In this document: positions 53,029 to 62,245 of the stretch, one piece after another | Layout of the letters: every line of letters starts with the position of its first letter | How positions within the stretch are numbered: the stretch's first letter is position 1 | NCBI RefSeq assembly: GCF_010692325.1 | Contig: NZ_JAAHHW010000030.1 | Span: 1 to 64,000, forward strand | Origin: Moorena sp. SIO3I8 | GTDB lineage: Bacteria; Cyanobacteriota; Cyanobacteriia; Cyanobacteriales; Coleofasciculaceae | DNA length: 64,000 nucleotides | Direction of reading: 5' to 3' | Program-made: the position numbers and the translations under genes | Notes under the pieces: model-generated | Databases searched by the model: none | What the model saw: the letters and a program-made list of their open reading frames with translations, nothing else | Told to the model about the DNA's origin: nothing

Positions 53029-55485
53029 ATGTCCGAATCCATGTCCGAATCCATTTCTCAATCCCAATGGCAAGTCCTACCCCCACCTGACTTTCCTCAG
53101 TGGTTCCTCAAAGCTGTCAAATCCCATACTAAGGGCTATTCGGGACATTATGCTGCTCAACTGCTGTGGCAACGGGGAATACGAGAGGAGAAACAACTGG
53201 CTGGTTTCCTAAACCCAGATTTGTATCAACCTACCAGCCCTTTTGATTTTGGAGAACAAATTGAATGGGCAGTAAAACGCCTACTGCAAGCCCGTGAGGC
53301 TGAGGAAAAGGTTGCCATATGGGGGGACTTTGATGCCGATGGAATCACGGCTACTAGTGTCCTCTGGGAAGGACTGGGACAGTTTTTTTGCCAGCACCAA
53401 CACCTAAGTTACTACATTCCCAATCGCCTGACGGAATCCCATGGTTTGAATTGTCCAGGAATTGACCAACTGAATGCTGCTGGGGTGAAACTTATCGTTA
53501 CCTGCGATACTGGCAGCACGAATCTGAGTGAAATTGATTATGCTCACCAGTTGGGAATGGATGTGATTATCACTGACCACCATACTCTACCAGATGACCG
53601 TCCGCCAGTGGTTTCTATCATCAATTCCCGCTATCTTGCTGAAAGTCATCCTTTATTTCATTTGTCTGGAGTGGCGGTGGCGTATAAGTTAGTGGAAGCA
53701 ATGTATCAGCGTTCACCTAATATTCCCCAACAACGATTAGAGAACTTGCTGGATTTGGTGGCAATTGGTCTAATTGCGGATTTAGTGGAATTATCTGGAG
53801 ATTGTCGTTATCTGGCACAACGGGGAATTGAACAACTGAAGCAGCAACTGAAAACTCGCTCTCGTCCTGGTATAGCGCGATTGTTAGAGTTGTGTAAACG
53901 CAGTGGCGATCGCCCGACGGATATTTCTTTCGGACTTGGCCCGAGAATTAATGCTGTAAGTCGGATTCAAGGGGATGCTTCATTTTGTGTTGAGTTACTG
54001 ACTAGTAAAGATGAGAAACGTTGTGAGCAACTGGCTTTAGAGACGGAATTAGCTAATACCCGCCGCATGTCTTTACAAAAAGATATTACTAAGCAAGTTA
54101 AGGATAAACTTGCCCAACTTGATCTGTCTACTACTAATGTGATTGTCTTAGAGGATCCCCAATGGCCGGTTGGTGTTTTAGGCTTAGTGGCTGGTCAAAT
54201 TGCTCAGGAATACGGACGCCCGACGATTTTGTTAAGTACAGTTTTGTTAAGTACTGAAAGTAGCGATAGAGAAAGCCAGCTGGGAGAAGCAGGTTTAGAA
54301 GATAAACACTCCTATAGTATAGCACGGGGTTCGGCTCGTTCTGTTAATAATATTGATCTTTATGAATTAGTCAATTCCCAAGCTCATCTGTTGCATCGCT
54401 TCGGAGGTCATCCTTTTGCGGCTGGGTTGAGTTTGCCAGTGGATAATATTCGTTTATTTAGGGAAGCGATTAACCAGCAGTTGGCACAAAAACTAGGGAC
54501 TACGGGTGCTTTGATGATGCCAGCTATAGAAGCGGATTTGGTGGTTAAGGTTGCTGAGTTGGGCAAAGCACTATTTGATGAGTTGAAACACCTGGAACCT
54601 TGTGGGATGGGTAATCCGGTGCCAAAATTGCTGATTAAAAACTGTTGGTTTGAGCAGGTTTGGAATCGTAACTCTAAGGATTTTAGAGGACGGAAAGTAC
54701 AGTATATTAAAACTAAATTTGAAATTTGGGATGACTCTACGAGTATGGGTTTTCCTGGAATTTGGTGGGGACATTATCAGGATGAAGTCCCTAAAGTTAG
54801 ATGTAATGCTGTTGTGGAATTAGACTATAATAATTACGAAAAACGTCCAGAAGTGCGCCTCGTTGCGGTGCAACCTTGCCAGGAAAATTATTTGCAGTCT
54901 TGTTTACAGGTCTCTAATCAGCTCGATTGGATTTTAGATTGTCGGGGACAAGAGTTACAGGGTGAAGGTTTAACTCCTCTAATGGTTTATGAGTGTCCGA
55001 CGAGTTGGGATGAGTTACAAGTATGGTGTAGGAGAGCGATACAGGCAGAACGACAATTAGCGATCGCATATCCACGGCCTAAACAACTATCTGCCCAAGA
55101 CACCTGGAAAAAGTTGCTAGGAATTGCTAAGTTCCTCAGTCGCACGGGTCAATGGGCTACTTTGGTGCAATTGCAGGAGAAGTTAGATTTAAGCGATCGC
55201 ACTGTTGAGTTAGGACTGAATGCCCTATCAGCGATTGGTTTTGAAGTTTCCCACCAGGACTGCGGGGTACAAATAAGCTGGCATCCAAAAGAGTGGTCTT
55301 CCCATGGGACGAATGTTGCTGAAAATGATGCGATTGCGCTACGCGCACGCTGCGCGAACGCAATATTTTTTGCTGCCATTGAGGAGGAACAGTTCCGACG
55401 TCAGTATTTTTACCAGGTGCCTCTGTCTACCATTGCTGCATATAACATTGCTGGATATGGCATGGTTGGTATCAAACAAGATTAG
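53029..55485 (+). CDS. recJ: RecJ single-stranded-DNA-specific exonuclease
   Basis: 818 residues; RecJ is a 5'-3' exonuclease in recombination and mismatch/base-excision repair. DHH motifs: WGDFDADGITATSVL, CDTGSTN, ITDHHTLPDDRPPVV, GVAVAYKLVE, then DHHA1 RFGGHPFAAGLSL. It is longer than E. coli RecJ (577) because cyanobacterial RecJ carries a large C-terminal region, here with winged-helix-like WATLVQLQEKLDLSDRTVEL. An in-frame insertion of repeat-like sequence (ALRARCANA, 55335-55361) lies near the C-terminus. Met53029 or Met53041 could be the start. The catalytic part is complete. Confidence 0.92.
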   Translation: MSESMSESISQSQWQVLPPPDFPQWFLKAVKSHTKGYSGHYAAQLLWQRGIREEKQLAGFLNPDLYQPTSPFDFGEQIEWAVKRLLQAREAEEKVAIWGDFDADGITATSVLWEGLGQFFCQHQHLSYYIPNRLTESHGLNCPGIDQLNAAGVKLIVTCDTGSTNLSEIDYAHQLGMDVIITDHHTLPDDRPPVVSIINSRYLAESHPLFHLSGVAVAYKLVEAMYQRSPNIPQQRLENLLDLVAIGLIADLVELSGDCRYLAQRGIEQLKQQLKTRSRPGIARLLELCKRSGDRPTDISFGLGPRINAVSRIQGDASFCVELLTSKDEKRCEQLALETELANTRRMSLQKDITKQVKDKLAQLDLSTTNVIVLEDPQWPVGVLGLVAGQIAQEYGRPTILLSTVLLSTESSDRESQLGEAGLEDKHSYSIARGSARSVNNIDLYELVNSQAHLLHRFGGHPFAAGLSLPVDNIRLFREAINQQLAQKLGTTGALMMPAIEADLVVKVAELGKALFDELKHLEPCGMGNPVPKLLIKNCWFEQVWNRNSKDFRGRKVQYIKTKFEIWDDSTSMGFPGIWWGHYQDEVPKVRCNAVVELDYNNYEKRPEVRLVAVQPCQENYLQSCLQVSNQLDWILDCRGQELQGEGLTPLMVYECPTSWDELQVWCRRAIQAERQLAIAYPRPKQLSAQDTWKKLLGIAKFLSRTGQWATLVQLQEKLDLSDRTVELGLNALSAIGFEVSHQDCGVQISWHPKEWSSHGTNVAENDAIALRARCANAIFFAAIEEEQFRRQYFYQVPLSTIAAYNIAGYGMVGIKQD

Positions 55486-55772
55486 ACTTCGCCGCAGTTG
55501 TCTAATCTGTGACACCTAGTAAACAGTCCACTAACAAAACACAGACATTAAATTAATTGATAAAACCGACTCTCTTTTAAAGAGTATCAACTAATTAGGG
55601 CGTCTAAAACTAAGCAAATTTTTTTCTAGTTATATCCGGATTCGCCAGATTCAAGTCATCTCAAGCTTTTCAAGTATTTAGATTTTTTTTTATAACCTGA
55701 GGAACCTTTTGTTTATTCCCAACGACTTGTAGAGAAAGGAACAAAAAATTAACTAGTTTGAGGAAATAAACA

Positions 55773-56321
55773 ATGCAAGGTTTACTGAAATCTATTTTCA
55801 CCATTTCTACTTTGGCTGCTACAACAATTGCTCCCGTTTTACTAGGAAATAGTATGGCTTCCGCTAATCCCGGAGCAGATGATCTCAGCGTCAAAGGTAC
55901 AGATGCTAGCTACATTGGGGTTGGTCTGGCCGCCGGTGTAACTAGTGATGGACAAGGGAATGACCAAAATGTTGGTGGTAATATTACCACTCGTCTAACA
56001 ACTTCAAAGCTTCCAGTTTCTCTAAGAGGTGATATTCTTTTCAATGATGACAATACGGCGATTATTCCTAGTGTTTCCTTTGACCTAGGCGTAGCTAAAA
56101 ATACTAATGTTTTTGCTAGTGTTGGTTACTCTTTTGTGGAAGATGACGGAGACAATACACCCATCGGTAATCAAGATGCTTGGGTGCTTGGCGTGGGTGC
56201 TGAAAGCCAAATTGCTAAGGATGTTTTGGTTTACGGCAATACTAAGGTAGGTCTTAACGCTTACGAAAATAGTTCAGGTGAGTCTGTCAGTGTTCAATTG
56301 GGTGCAGGCTACCGTTTCTAA
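55773..56321 (+). CDS. Outer-membrane beta-barrel-like protein
   Basis: 182 residues. A signal peptide is evident (LKSIFTISTLAATTIAPVLL, cleavage near MASANP). The mature part alternates polar and hydrophobic residues in beta-hairpin fashion (YIGVGLAAGV, VSLRGDILFN, VFASVGYSF, VSVQLGAGYRF) and ends in Phe, the usual C-terminal residue for outer-membrane barrels. About eight strands would make a small porin-like or OmpA-type barrel. No known family name. The leader before the ATG is AT-rich, with AACTAGTTTGAGGAAATAAA as ribosome site. Single gene. Confidence 0.75.
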   Translation: MQGLLKSIFTISTLAATTIAPVLLGNSMASANPGADDLSVKGTDASYIGVGLAAGVTSDGQGNDQNVGGNITTRLTTSKLPVSLRGDILFNDDNTAIIPSVSFDLGVAKNTNVFASVGYSFVEDDGDNTPIGNQDAWVLGVGAESQIAKDVLVYGNTKVGLNAYENSSGESVSVQLGAGYRF

Positions 56322-56687
56322 ACTTAGTATGTCCATTGTCAAAGGGAAAGGATGAAGGATGAAGCATGAAGGATGAAGCATGAAGGATGAAGTATAAAGG
56401 ATGAAGTATTAACTGTCAAATACTTCAACTGAGGTGACAACAATCCTCTTGTGCATCTACTCGCTTTGGCCAATCTACTCGCTTCAACCTTCCTTCAACT
56501 CTTTCCTTTCCTCTTTGCCGGTATCTCATTGAACGACAATGAATGAATTTGGATAAATTTTAGGATTTCTAAAGTTATGGATCCAATGGGCAACGGTAAC
56601 GGTAGTATTAGGATCTAATCATTAACCGTAATCCCGACCGATTTATCGGGAATTATACTTATTCATCTTTTTTGCTCCGTTGAACCC
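56322..56687. repeat. GGATGAAGCAT array and promoter region of sir
   Basis: About 56350-56405 is a tandem AAGGATGAAGCATG array. Unique sequence follows, including TCCCGACCGATTTATCGGGA (about 56632-56651), a short inverted repeat that could be an operator for the sulfite reductase gene (inference only). No gene. Confidence 0.65.
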
Positions 56688-58640
56688 ATGGTTGTATCTC
56701 AGACTCCTAAAGCCCGCAAACCCTCTAAGATTGAAGGAATTAAAGAACGCAGTAACTTCTTGCGTGAGCCGGTGGCAACTGAATTGCTACAGGATACCAC
56801 TCATTTTACAGAAGACGCTATTCAAATTCTTAAGTTTCACGGGTCTTACCAGCAAGACAACCGAGATAACCGGGTCAAGGGTCAGGAAAAAGACTATCAG
56901 ATGATGCTGCGCACTCGCAATCCTGGAGGATTTATTCCACCAGAGCTTTATCTGACTCTAGAGCAGTTGTCAGAAGAGTATGGTAACCATACCCTACGAG
57001 TAACGACCCGTCAGGGTTTTCAGATTCATGGCATTCTCAAGAAGAATTTGAAAGCGACAATTGCAGCAATTATCCGCAATATGGGGTCAACGTTGGGTGC
57101 TTGTGGAGACCTCAACCGCAATGTTATGGCTGCACCAGCACCATATAAAAATCGACCAGAGTATCAGTATGCTTGGGAGTATGCTGATCGGATTGCTGAC
57201 TTACTTACCCCTCAAACTGGTGCCTATTACGAGATTTGGCTGGATGGGGAAAAGGTAATTAGTGCTGAGGAAGCTCCGGAGGTGAAAGCAGCACGGCAGC
57301 GCAATGGTAATGGTACTATTTTCCAGGACAAAGAGGAACCAATTTACGGGGAACACTATATGCCCCGGAAGTTTAAGTGTTCCGTAACGGTTCCCGGGGA
57401 TAACTCGATTGATATCTATACCCAAGATGTGGGGTTGGTGGTAATTACCAACGACCAGGGAGAACTGGAGGGATTTAATGTTCTGGCTGGTGGGGGTATG
57501 GGTCGCACCCACAATAAGGAAGAGACCTTTGCTCGTCTAGCTGACCACATCTGCTATGTGGAGAAAGAGGATATATATGACTTGGTTAAGGCAATTGTGG
57601 CAACCCAGCGGGATTATGGCGATCGCGTAAACCGCCGTCATGCCAGAATGAAGTACCTAATCAATGATTGGGGTGTCGAGAAGTTCCGGGAAAAAGTAGA
57701 AAGCTACTTCGGTAAAACCCTGGCACCGTTTAAGCCCTTACCCCCATTTAAGTACGAAGATTATTTGGGTTGGAACGAACAAGGAGACGGAAAGCTATTC
57801 CTGGGGATATCGATTGAGAATGGTCGGGTCAAAGATGAAGGGAATTTCCGACTCAAAACAGCTCTGCGGGAAATTACTGAGAAATTTGCCCTACCGATGC
57901 GGCTTACTGCTAACCACAATATTATTCTCTATGAGATTGACCCGACCCACCAGCAAGCCCTGAATCAGATTCTAGAACAGCACGGTATTCAAGTTACTCC
58001 AGAAGGAATTGAACCGTTAGTGCGCTACTCCATGGCTTGTCCAGCTTTACCTACCTGTGGTTTAGCGGTTACAGAATCAGAACGGGCGCTCCCTGGCATG
58101 GTTGATCGGATTCGGTTACTGCTGAACAAATTGGGGTTAGAGAAGGAATATTTTGTGATCCGAATGACCGGTTGTCCCAATGGCTGTGCTAGACCGTATA
58201 TGGCAGAGTTGGGATTTGTCGGTAGCGCACCAAAGGCTTATCAAGTGTGGCTGGGAGCTTCACCAGATCAAACTCGGTTATCACGAGCCTATGTGCAGAA
58301 AATGCCAGAAAGTGAGCTGGAATCTTTCTTTGAACCAATTTTTGTGCAGTTTCGGGAAGAGCGCAAACCTCAGGAGAGTTTTGGGGATTTTTGCGATCGC
58401 ATTGGCTTTGATGCCCTTAGGGAATTTTCTGCTAACTATGAGCTAGGTAGCGGTATAGTTAATCCAGATGCCAAGCTAGCAAGTAAGAAATCCTCAGCTA
58501 AGAAATCTTCTACTGCTAAAAATCGCCGTCGAATTAGCATTCCGGAAGAAGTCCATGCTCGTCTTAAGGAAGCTGCTGCTAACCAAGGGAAAAGTATGAC
58601 AGAGTTGGCAGCAGAAGCTCTGAAAGCTTATTTGGCATAA
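56688..58640 (+). CDS. sir: Ferredoxin-dependent sulfite reductase with C-terminal RHH-like tail
   Basis: 650 residues. Reduces sulfite to sulfide with six electrons from ferredoxin. The siroheme/4Fe-4S ligands are present as [13 protein letters not shown] and [20 protein letters not shown]. Substrate-binding R-V-T-T-R-Q-G-F-Q and two SIR half-domains are seen. After the catalytic part (~575) comes a Lys/Ser/Ala-rich linker ([16 protein letters not shown]) and a final module [20 protein letters not shown] then [16 protein letters not shown], which fits a ribbon-helix-helix/CopG strand and helices. Sulfite reductase of plant plastids is known to bind DNA, so a DNA-binding role is a fair hypothesis, not proof. 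Confidence 0.92.
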   Translation: MVVSQTPKARKPSKIEGIKERSNFLREPVATELLQDTTHFTEDAIQILKFHGSYQQDNRDNRVKGQEKDYQMMLRTRNPGGFIPPELYLTLEQLSEEYGNHTLRVTTRQGFQIHGILKKNLKATIAAIIRNMGSTLGACGDLNRNVMAAPAPYKNRPEYQYAWEYADRIADLLTPQTGAYYEIWLDGEKVISAEEAPEVKAARQRNGNGTIFQDKEEPIYGEHYMPRKFKCSVTVPGDNSIDIYTQDVGLVVITNDQGELEGFNVLAGGGMGRTHNKEETFARLADHICYVEKEDIYDLVKAIVATQRDYGDRVNRRHARMKYLINDWGVEKFREKVESYFGKTLAPFKPLPPFKYEDYLGWNEQGDGKLFLGISIENGRVKDEGNFRLKTALREITEKFALPMRLTANHNIILYEIDPTHQQALNQILEQHGIQVTPEGIEPLVRYSMACPALPTCGLAVTESERALPGMVDRIRLLLNKLGLEKEYFVIRMTGCPNGCARPYMAELGFVGSAPKAYQVWLGASPDQTRLSRAYVQKMPESELESFFEPIFVQFREERKPQESFGDFCDRIGFDALREFSANYELGSGIVNPDAKLASKKSSAKKSSTAKNRRRISIPEEVHARLKEAAANQGKSMTELAAEALKAYLA

Positions 58641-58659
58641 CTAGCGCGGGCAGGTTTGC

Positions 58660-58845
58660 AGAATGAAGAATGCAGAATTTAGAATGCAGAATTTAGAATG
58701 TAGAATGAAGAATGTAGAAGGCAGAATGTAGAAGGCAGAAGGCAGAATGTAGAAGGCAGAATTCTTAATTCTTAATTCTTAATTCTTAATTCTTAATTCT
58801 TAATTCTTAATTCTTAATTCTTAATTCTACATTCTTAATTCAAAA
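58660..58845. repeat. AGAATGTAGAAGGC array and AATTCTT array
   Basis: A GCAGAATTTAGAAT / GTAGAAGGCAGAAT array (about 58661-58762) passes into nine ATTCTTA units (about 58763-58828) that reach the coaE stop codon. The two arrays together fill the spacer between the convergent sir and coaE genes. Confidence 0.88.
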
Positions 58846-59544
58846 ATATGGATGATATCCATTGGTAGCAAGGGCAGTAGATACTTGTTGGATTAGAGCT
58901 TCTTGGGTAGAGGAGTTATCTAAAACTAGATCAGCAAGTGCTATTTTCTGCTGGAGGGGGAGTTGGCTGTTGACCCGGGCTTGAGCTTGTTCTTTAGAGA
59001 TGCGATCGCGTTTCTGGATCCGTCTGAGCTGTTGTTCTGGTGAGCAGCTGACTACCCAGATTTCTGTCACTAAATCGGTCATCTTAGCTTCAAATAGTAA
59101 CGGGATGACTAAGATAACTGTAGGAGCAACTAGCGATGCAGCGCGGTCTTGGGGGTTTCCACGGGGCTTACAAGGTGCGGACGCAGGTTCCGCACACAGC
59201 CCCTCCCCATGAGCGACTGCATCAAGAAAGGTATCGAGTTCAGATTGAAAGCGATCGCGTACATAAGGATGGATTTGTTGCTCTAACCACTGTCGCTCAG
59301 CTGGGTTACTAAAAATTATCTCTCCCAAGGGTTTACGGTTCAGGGTACCGTCACTGTGCTGCACTTGTAAACCGTAGCGCTGATAAATCTGTTTCAGGAT
59401 TGGTGAATCTGGTTGTACAGCTTCTCTGGCATAGATATCTGCATCTAAAATCGGTAACCTGTAGGTATCAGCCAGGTAATTCGATACGGTGGTTTTTCCC
59501 GTGGCTATACCACCGGTTAGACCAATGATGCGTTTTTGATTCAT
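58840..59544 (-). CDS. coaE: Dephospho-CoA kinase with an in-frame repeat insertion
   Basis: 234 residues against ~200 for the family. It phosphorylates dephospho-CoA in the last step of CoA synthesis and is normally essential. P-loop GLTGGIATGKTTVSNYLAD, ILDADIYAREA, HPYVRDRF, LVIPLLFEAKMTDLVTEIWV and RIQKRDRISKEQAQARVNSQ are all intact. Residues ~107-138 (LDAVAHGEG, SAPCKPRGNPQDRAASLV) match nothing in the family and are encoded exactly by a 96-bp GCGATGCAG...CTGCATCAAGA repeat at 59133-59228, 32 codons in frame, between the helix after HPYVRDRF and the LVIPLLFE strand. Confidence 0.92.
   Translation of the reverse strand: MNQKRIIGLTGGIATGKTTVSNYLADTYRLPILDADIYAREAVQPDSPILKQIYQRYGLQVQHSDGTLNRKPLGEIIFSNPAERQWLEQQIHPYVRDRFQSELDTFLDAVAHGEGLCAEPASAPCKPRGNPQDRAASLVAPTVILVIPLLFEAKMTDLVTEIWVVSCSPEQQLRRIQKRDRISKEQAQARVNSQLPLQQKIALADLVLDNSSTQEALIQQVSTALATNGYHPYF
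59133..59228. repeat. GCGATGCAGC...CTGCATCAAGA repeat inside coaE
   Basis: 96 bp, with an internal CGGGGCTTACAAGGTGCGGA segment also seen in the 15512-15655 copy and missing from the 50-bp copies. It is in the opposite orientation to the gene and read through on the complementary strand without a stop. Confidence 0.88.
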
Positions 59545-60022
59545 GGGCGTTCAGTATAAAATCGGTTATGAGATCAAGGATGCGATCGCACCTGTTGGTC
59601 ATAAATCACTGCTACCAGGTGATGGGTTACGGGGCAATTCCTTTGGCGTTCCTTAATCATGGAATAATTTTAAGAGTAGGTGCGCGCCTCGTGGCGAGTA
59701 AATCGCCCTTGGGTCGCACCTGTAGAATGGGCATCTTGTGTGGAACTGGCATCTTGCCAGTTTCATGCTTATTTTCGCGCGGGCATCCTGCCCGCTCTAC
59801 TCCTGTTCATTCAAAGATTCAGCAACGCCATTTCTTTCCCTTCATCCACCCTACAGTAGCTTAAGGCTGAGTTGGTCAGTTTTGAGTGCTTCAGTTTTCT
59901 TTTCTAAATCTCATCTAACTTTCATTTATTCGTTAGGGTGATTTCAGAATGGTAGTTCATTCTAATAATTAAGCAACTAAAGCAATGATTCAATTCATTT
60001 TTGATTACTAGGAGGAAGTGTT
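59545..60022. repeat. Spacer with GGCATCTTGCCAG palindromes
   Basis: Around 59680-59800 are a GTGGCGAGTAAATCGCC hairpin, GGGTCGCACCTGTAGAATGG and the GGAACTGGCATCTTGCCAG / GCGGGCATCCTGCCCGC palindromes. The rest is unique promoter sequence for the DM13 gene. No ORF accepted. Confidence 0.75.
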
Positions 60023-60484
60023 ATGAAACGTCTAATTGTTGGTGGTTTATCCGTATTGTTAATGGCAGCAGCAACTCCGGCTGTGCAAGCAGAAAGAACT
60101 GTTGTTAAACACAACTCTTTAAACAATGCTCTGGTCAGTCAACGAATAGCCTCTACTATCGCCACAGGAAGCTTTATCACCGTTGATCGAGGGCATCGCA
60201 CTCAAGGAAATGTAAAGATTGTCAATGAAAATGGTAAACGCTATCTAGAATTCGATCAATCCTTTAAAACGGGTAGTGGGCCCGATGTGAATGTACTCCT
60301 GTATCCGAACAGCAGTGTACCTCGTAAAATTCGGGGACAAGACTATGTAACCCTCGCCCGAATCAAGCAATTCAGTGGTGCTCAACGCTATGCTATTCCT
60401 GACGACTTGAATCTTAACGAATTTGGCTCTGTAGCAGTTTGGTGTCGTCGGTTTGACATCACCTTTGGTTACGCTGCCCTGTAA
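60023..60484 (+). CDS. Secreted DM13-domain protein
   Basis: 153 residues after a TAGGAGGAAGTG ribosome site. The signal peptide (LIVGGLSVLLMAAATPAVQA) ends at AERT. The mature part is one DM13 domain: ATGSFITVDRGHRTQGNVKI, FDQSFKTGSGPDVNVLLYPN and FGSVAVWCRRFDITFGYAAL with the single conserved Cys near the end. DM13 domains are thought to take part in extracytoplasmic redox chemistry, the lone Cys being the predicted active residue. Single gene in a repeat-rich setting. Confidence 0.85.
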   Translation: MKRLIVGGLSVLLMAAATPAVQAERTVVKHNSLNNALVSQRIASTIATGSFITVDRGHRTQGNVKIVNENGKRYLEFDQSFKTGSGPDVNVLLYPNSSVPRKIRGQDYVTLARIKQFSGAQRYAIPDDLNLNEFGSVAVWCRRFDITFGYAAL

Positions 60485-60947
60485 AAGAGGTACTTTCCTG
60501 CTGGGTTAATGGGAGTAGGGAATAGGGAGTAGGGAGTAGGGATGCAGGGCAGTCAAAAGGAGCTAGTTACTCATCGCCCCATCGCTCCATCGCCCCATCT
60601 TCCCACACTTACCACACCTGTCACGCCTCCCATCTAGCGGTTTATAGCCTAATGAGGTACACAGGATTTTTCCGAAGATTCCTGCTCCCTGCTCCCTGCT
60701 CCCTGCTCCCTGTTCCCTGTTCCCTGTTTGTCATGGGTTAATCTGCTATTGACTAAGTCTCTTTGACCCAGTCTCTAGTTATAGTTAGCCCAAGTTGGTA
60801 GTCTTCTTGATCAAGAAAAGGCCTTTTTGCCAATTCAATTTATTTGACAATTAAATTATTTCCCCAATTTCCCCGCAAAGATCGGGTAACGCTTAATCGA
60901 ACGCTCTAGAATAACAGTGAACACTAGGGGTAAGCCAGAACAGTAAC
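60485..60947. repeat. Gene-free repeat spacer before nadK
   Basis: A GGGAGTAGGGA array (about 60510-60542), a CCATCGCCC/CCATCGCTCC run (about 60578-60600), then the TTTATAGCCTAATGAGGTAC lead-in and CTCCCTG array (about 60645-60728), the same pair as at 27130-27262. Unique sequence from 60735 on should hold the nadK promoter. Confidence 0.8.
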
Positions 60948-61868
60948 GTGCAGCTAAAGCAAGTCATTATTATTCACAAAGCTGGAGACTCCCAAGGAAA
61001 ACGTTGCGCAGAAAAATGCGCTCGGGAGTTGGAAGCACGCCAGTGCAGGGTTCTGATCGGACCAAGTGGCGCGAAAGATAATCCCTACCCAGTCTTTTTA
61101 GCTTCTGCCACCGAAGCCATTGATTTGGCAGTGGTTCTCGGGGGGGATGGGACAGTATTGGCAGCGGCAAGACATCTGGCTCCGGAAGGAATACCAATTT
61201 TGGCAGTAAATGTTGGAGGTCATCTGGGATTTCTGACCCAACCCATCGAAGAATTTAAAGACACTGAGCAAGTTTGGGACCGACTATTAGAAGACCGCTA
61301 TGCAGTTCAGCGGCGGATGATGTTACAGGGAGCTGTGTTTGGGGGAAACCGCACTGACATTACACCCGTTAGCGATCGCTTTTTGGCACTCAATGAAATG
61401 TGTATTAAACCTGCCTCTGCCGATCGGATGATTACCTCAATTTTGGAAATGGAAATTGATGGAGAAGTAGTGGATCAATACCAAGGGGATGGACTAATTG
61501 TTGGGACTCCCACTGGTTCCACTGGCTATACTGTTTCTGCTAATGGTCCAATTTTGCACGACTCGATTGAAGCGATCGCAGTCGCACCGATTTGTCCGAT
61601 GAGCCTTTCCAGTCGTCCTTTCGTGCTCCCCTCTGGTTCTGTTGTCAGTATCTGGCCCTTGGGGGATTATGAGCTAAACACTAAACTCTGGATGGATGGT
61701 GTGCTGGCAACCTCTATTTGGCCTGGACAACGGGTGGACGTGCGTAGAGCAGATTGTCAGGCTAAGTTCATTATCCTAAGGGAACAGTATTCCTATTACC
61801 AGACCTTAAGGAATAAGCTTCAGTGGGCTGGTACTAGAGTCACCTACAGTAACAACCACCGCAATTGA
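60948..61868 (+). CDS. nadK: NAD(+) kinase
   Basis: 306 residues from a GTG start at 60948 (VQLKQVIIIHKAGD). NAD kinase makes NADP from NAD and ATP. The GGDG motif is VVLGGDGTVLAAARHLA, followed by GIPILAVNVGGHLGFLTQP, the NE/D block LALNEMCIKPASADRMI, YQGDGLIVGTPTGSTGYTVS and PICPMSLSSRPFVLP. All known catalytic and binding positions look intact, and the length is normal for cyanobacterial NadK. Single gene; a GATGGGGA array follows the stop. Confidence 0.93.
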   Translation: MQLKQVIIIHKAGDSQGKRCAEKCARELEARQCRVLIGPSGAKDNPYPVFLASATEAIDLAVVLGGDGTVLAAARHLAPEGIPILAVNVGGHLGFLTQPIEEFKDTEQVWDRLLEDRYAVQRRMMLQGAVFGGNRTDITPVSDRFLALNEMCIKPASADRMITSILEMEIDGEVVDQYQGDGLIVGTPTGSTGYTVSANGPILHDSIEAIAVAPICPMSLSSRPFVLPSGSVVSIWPLGDYELNTKLWMDGVLATSIWPGQRVDVRRADCQAKFIILREQYSYYQTLRNKLQWAGTRVTYSNNHRN

Positions 61869-62245
61869 GTCAACTGGTTAGTTAATGGGGAGATGGGGAG
61901 ATGGGGAGATGGGGAGATGGGGAGATTGGGAAATGGGGAGATGGGGAGATTGGGGGCAGATAAAGTAGGGTAGGAAGTTGCTAGTGGTGCTTCAGGGGCG
62001 CTCCCCGTCATTTTCAACCTCGTAGCCAGGGTTGGTAAAGCCCGCCCCGTAAGGCACCACTGGGTCAAACAGCAAAATTCCAAAAGCGATGCAGCGCGGT
62101 CTTGGGGGTTTCCCCCATGAGCGACTGCATCAAGAAAAAATCATAAAGGAGGTTAAACGGTGGGATTTCTGAGTATTCTACCAATCAGCAATGCCCACTT
62201 GCTAGAATTGACTAGATTAACTTTATTAATAATTATATAAAAAAA
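61869..62245. repeat. Gene-free repeat spacer after nadK
   Basis: A GGGGAGAT array (about 61885-61955), the third copy of the CGTAGCCAGGGTTGGTAAAG / CCCGTAAGGCACCA repeat (about 61985-62062) and a 50-bp GCGATGCAGC...TGCATCAAGA copy (62086-62135), then an AT-rich promoter region for the gene at 62246. Confidence 0.82.
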
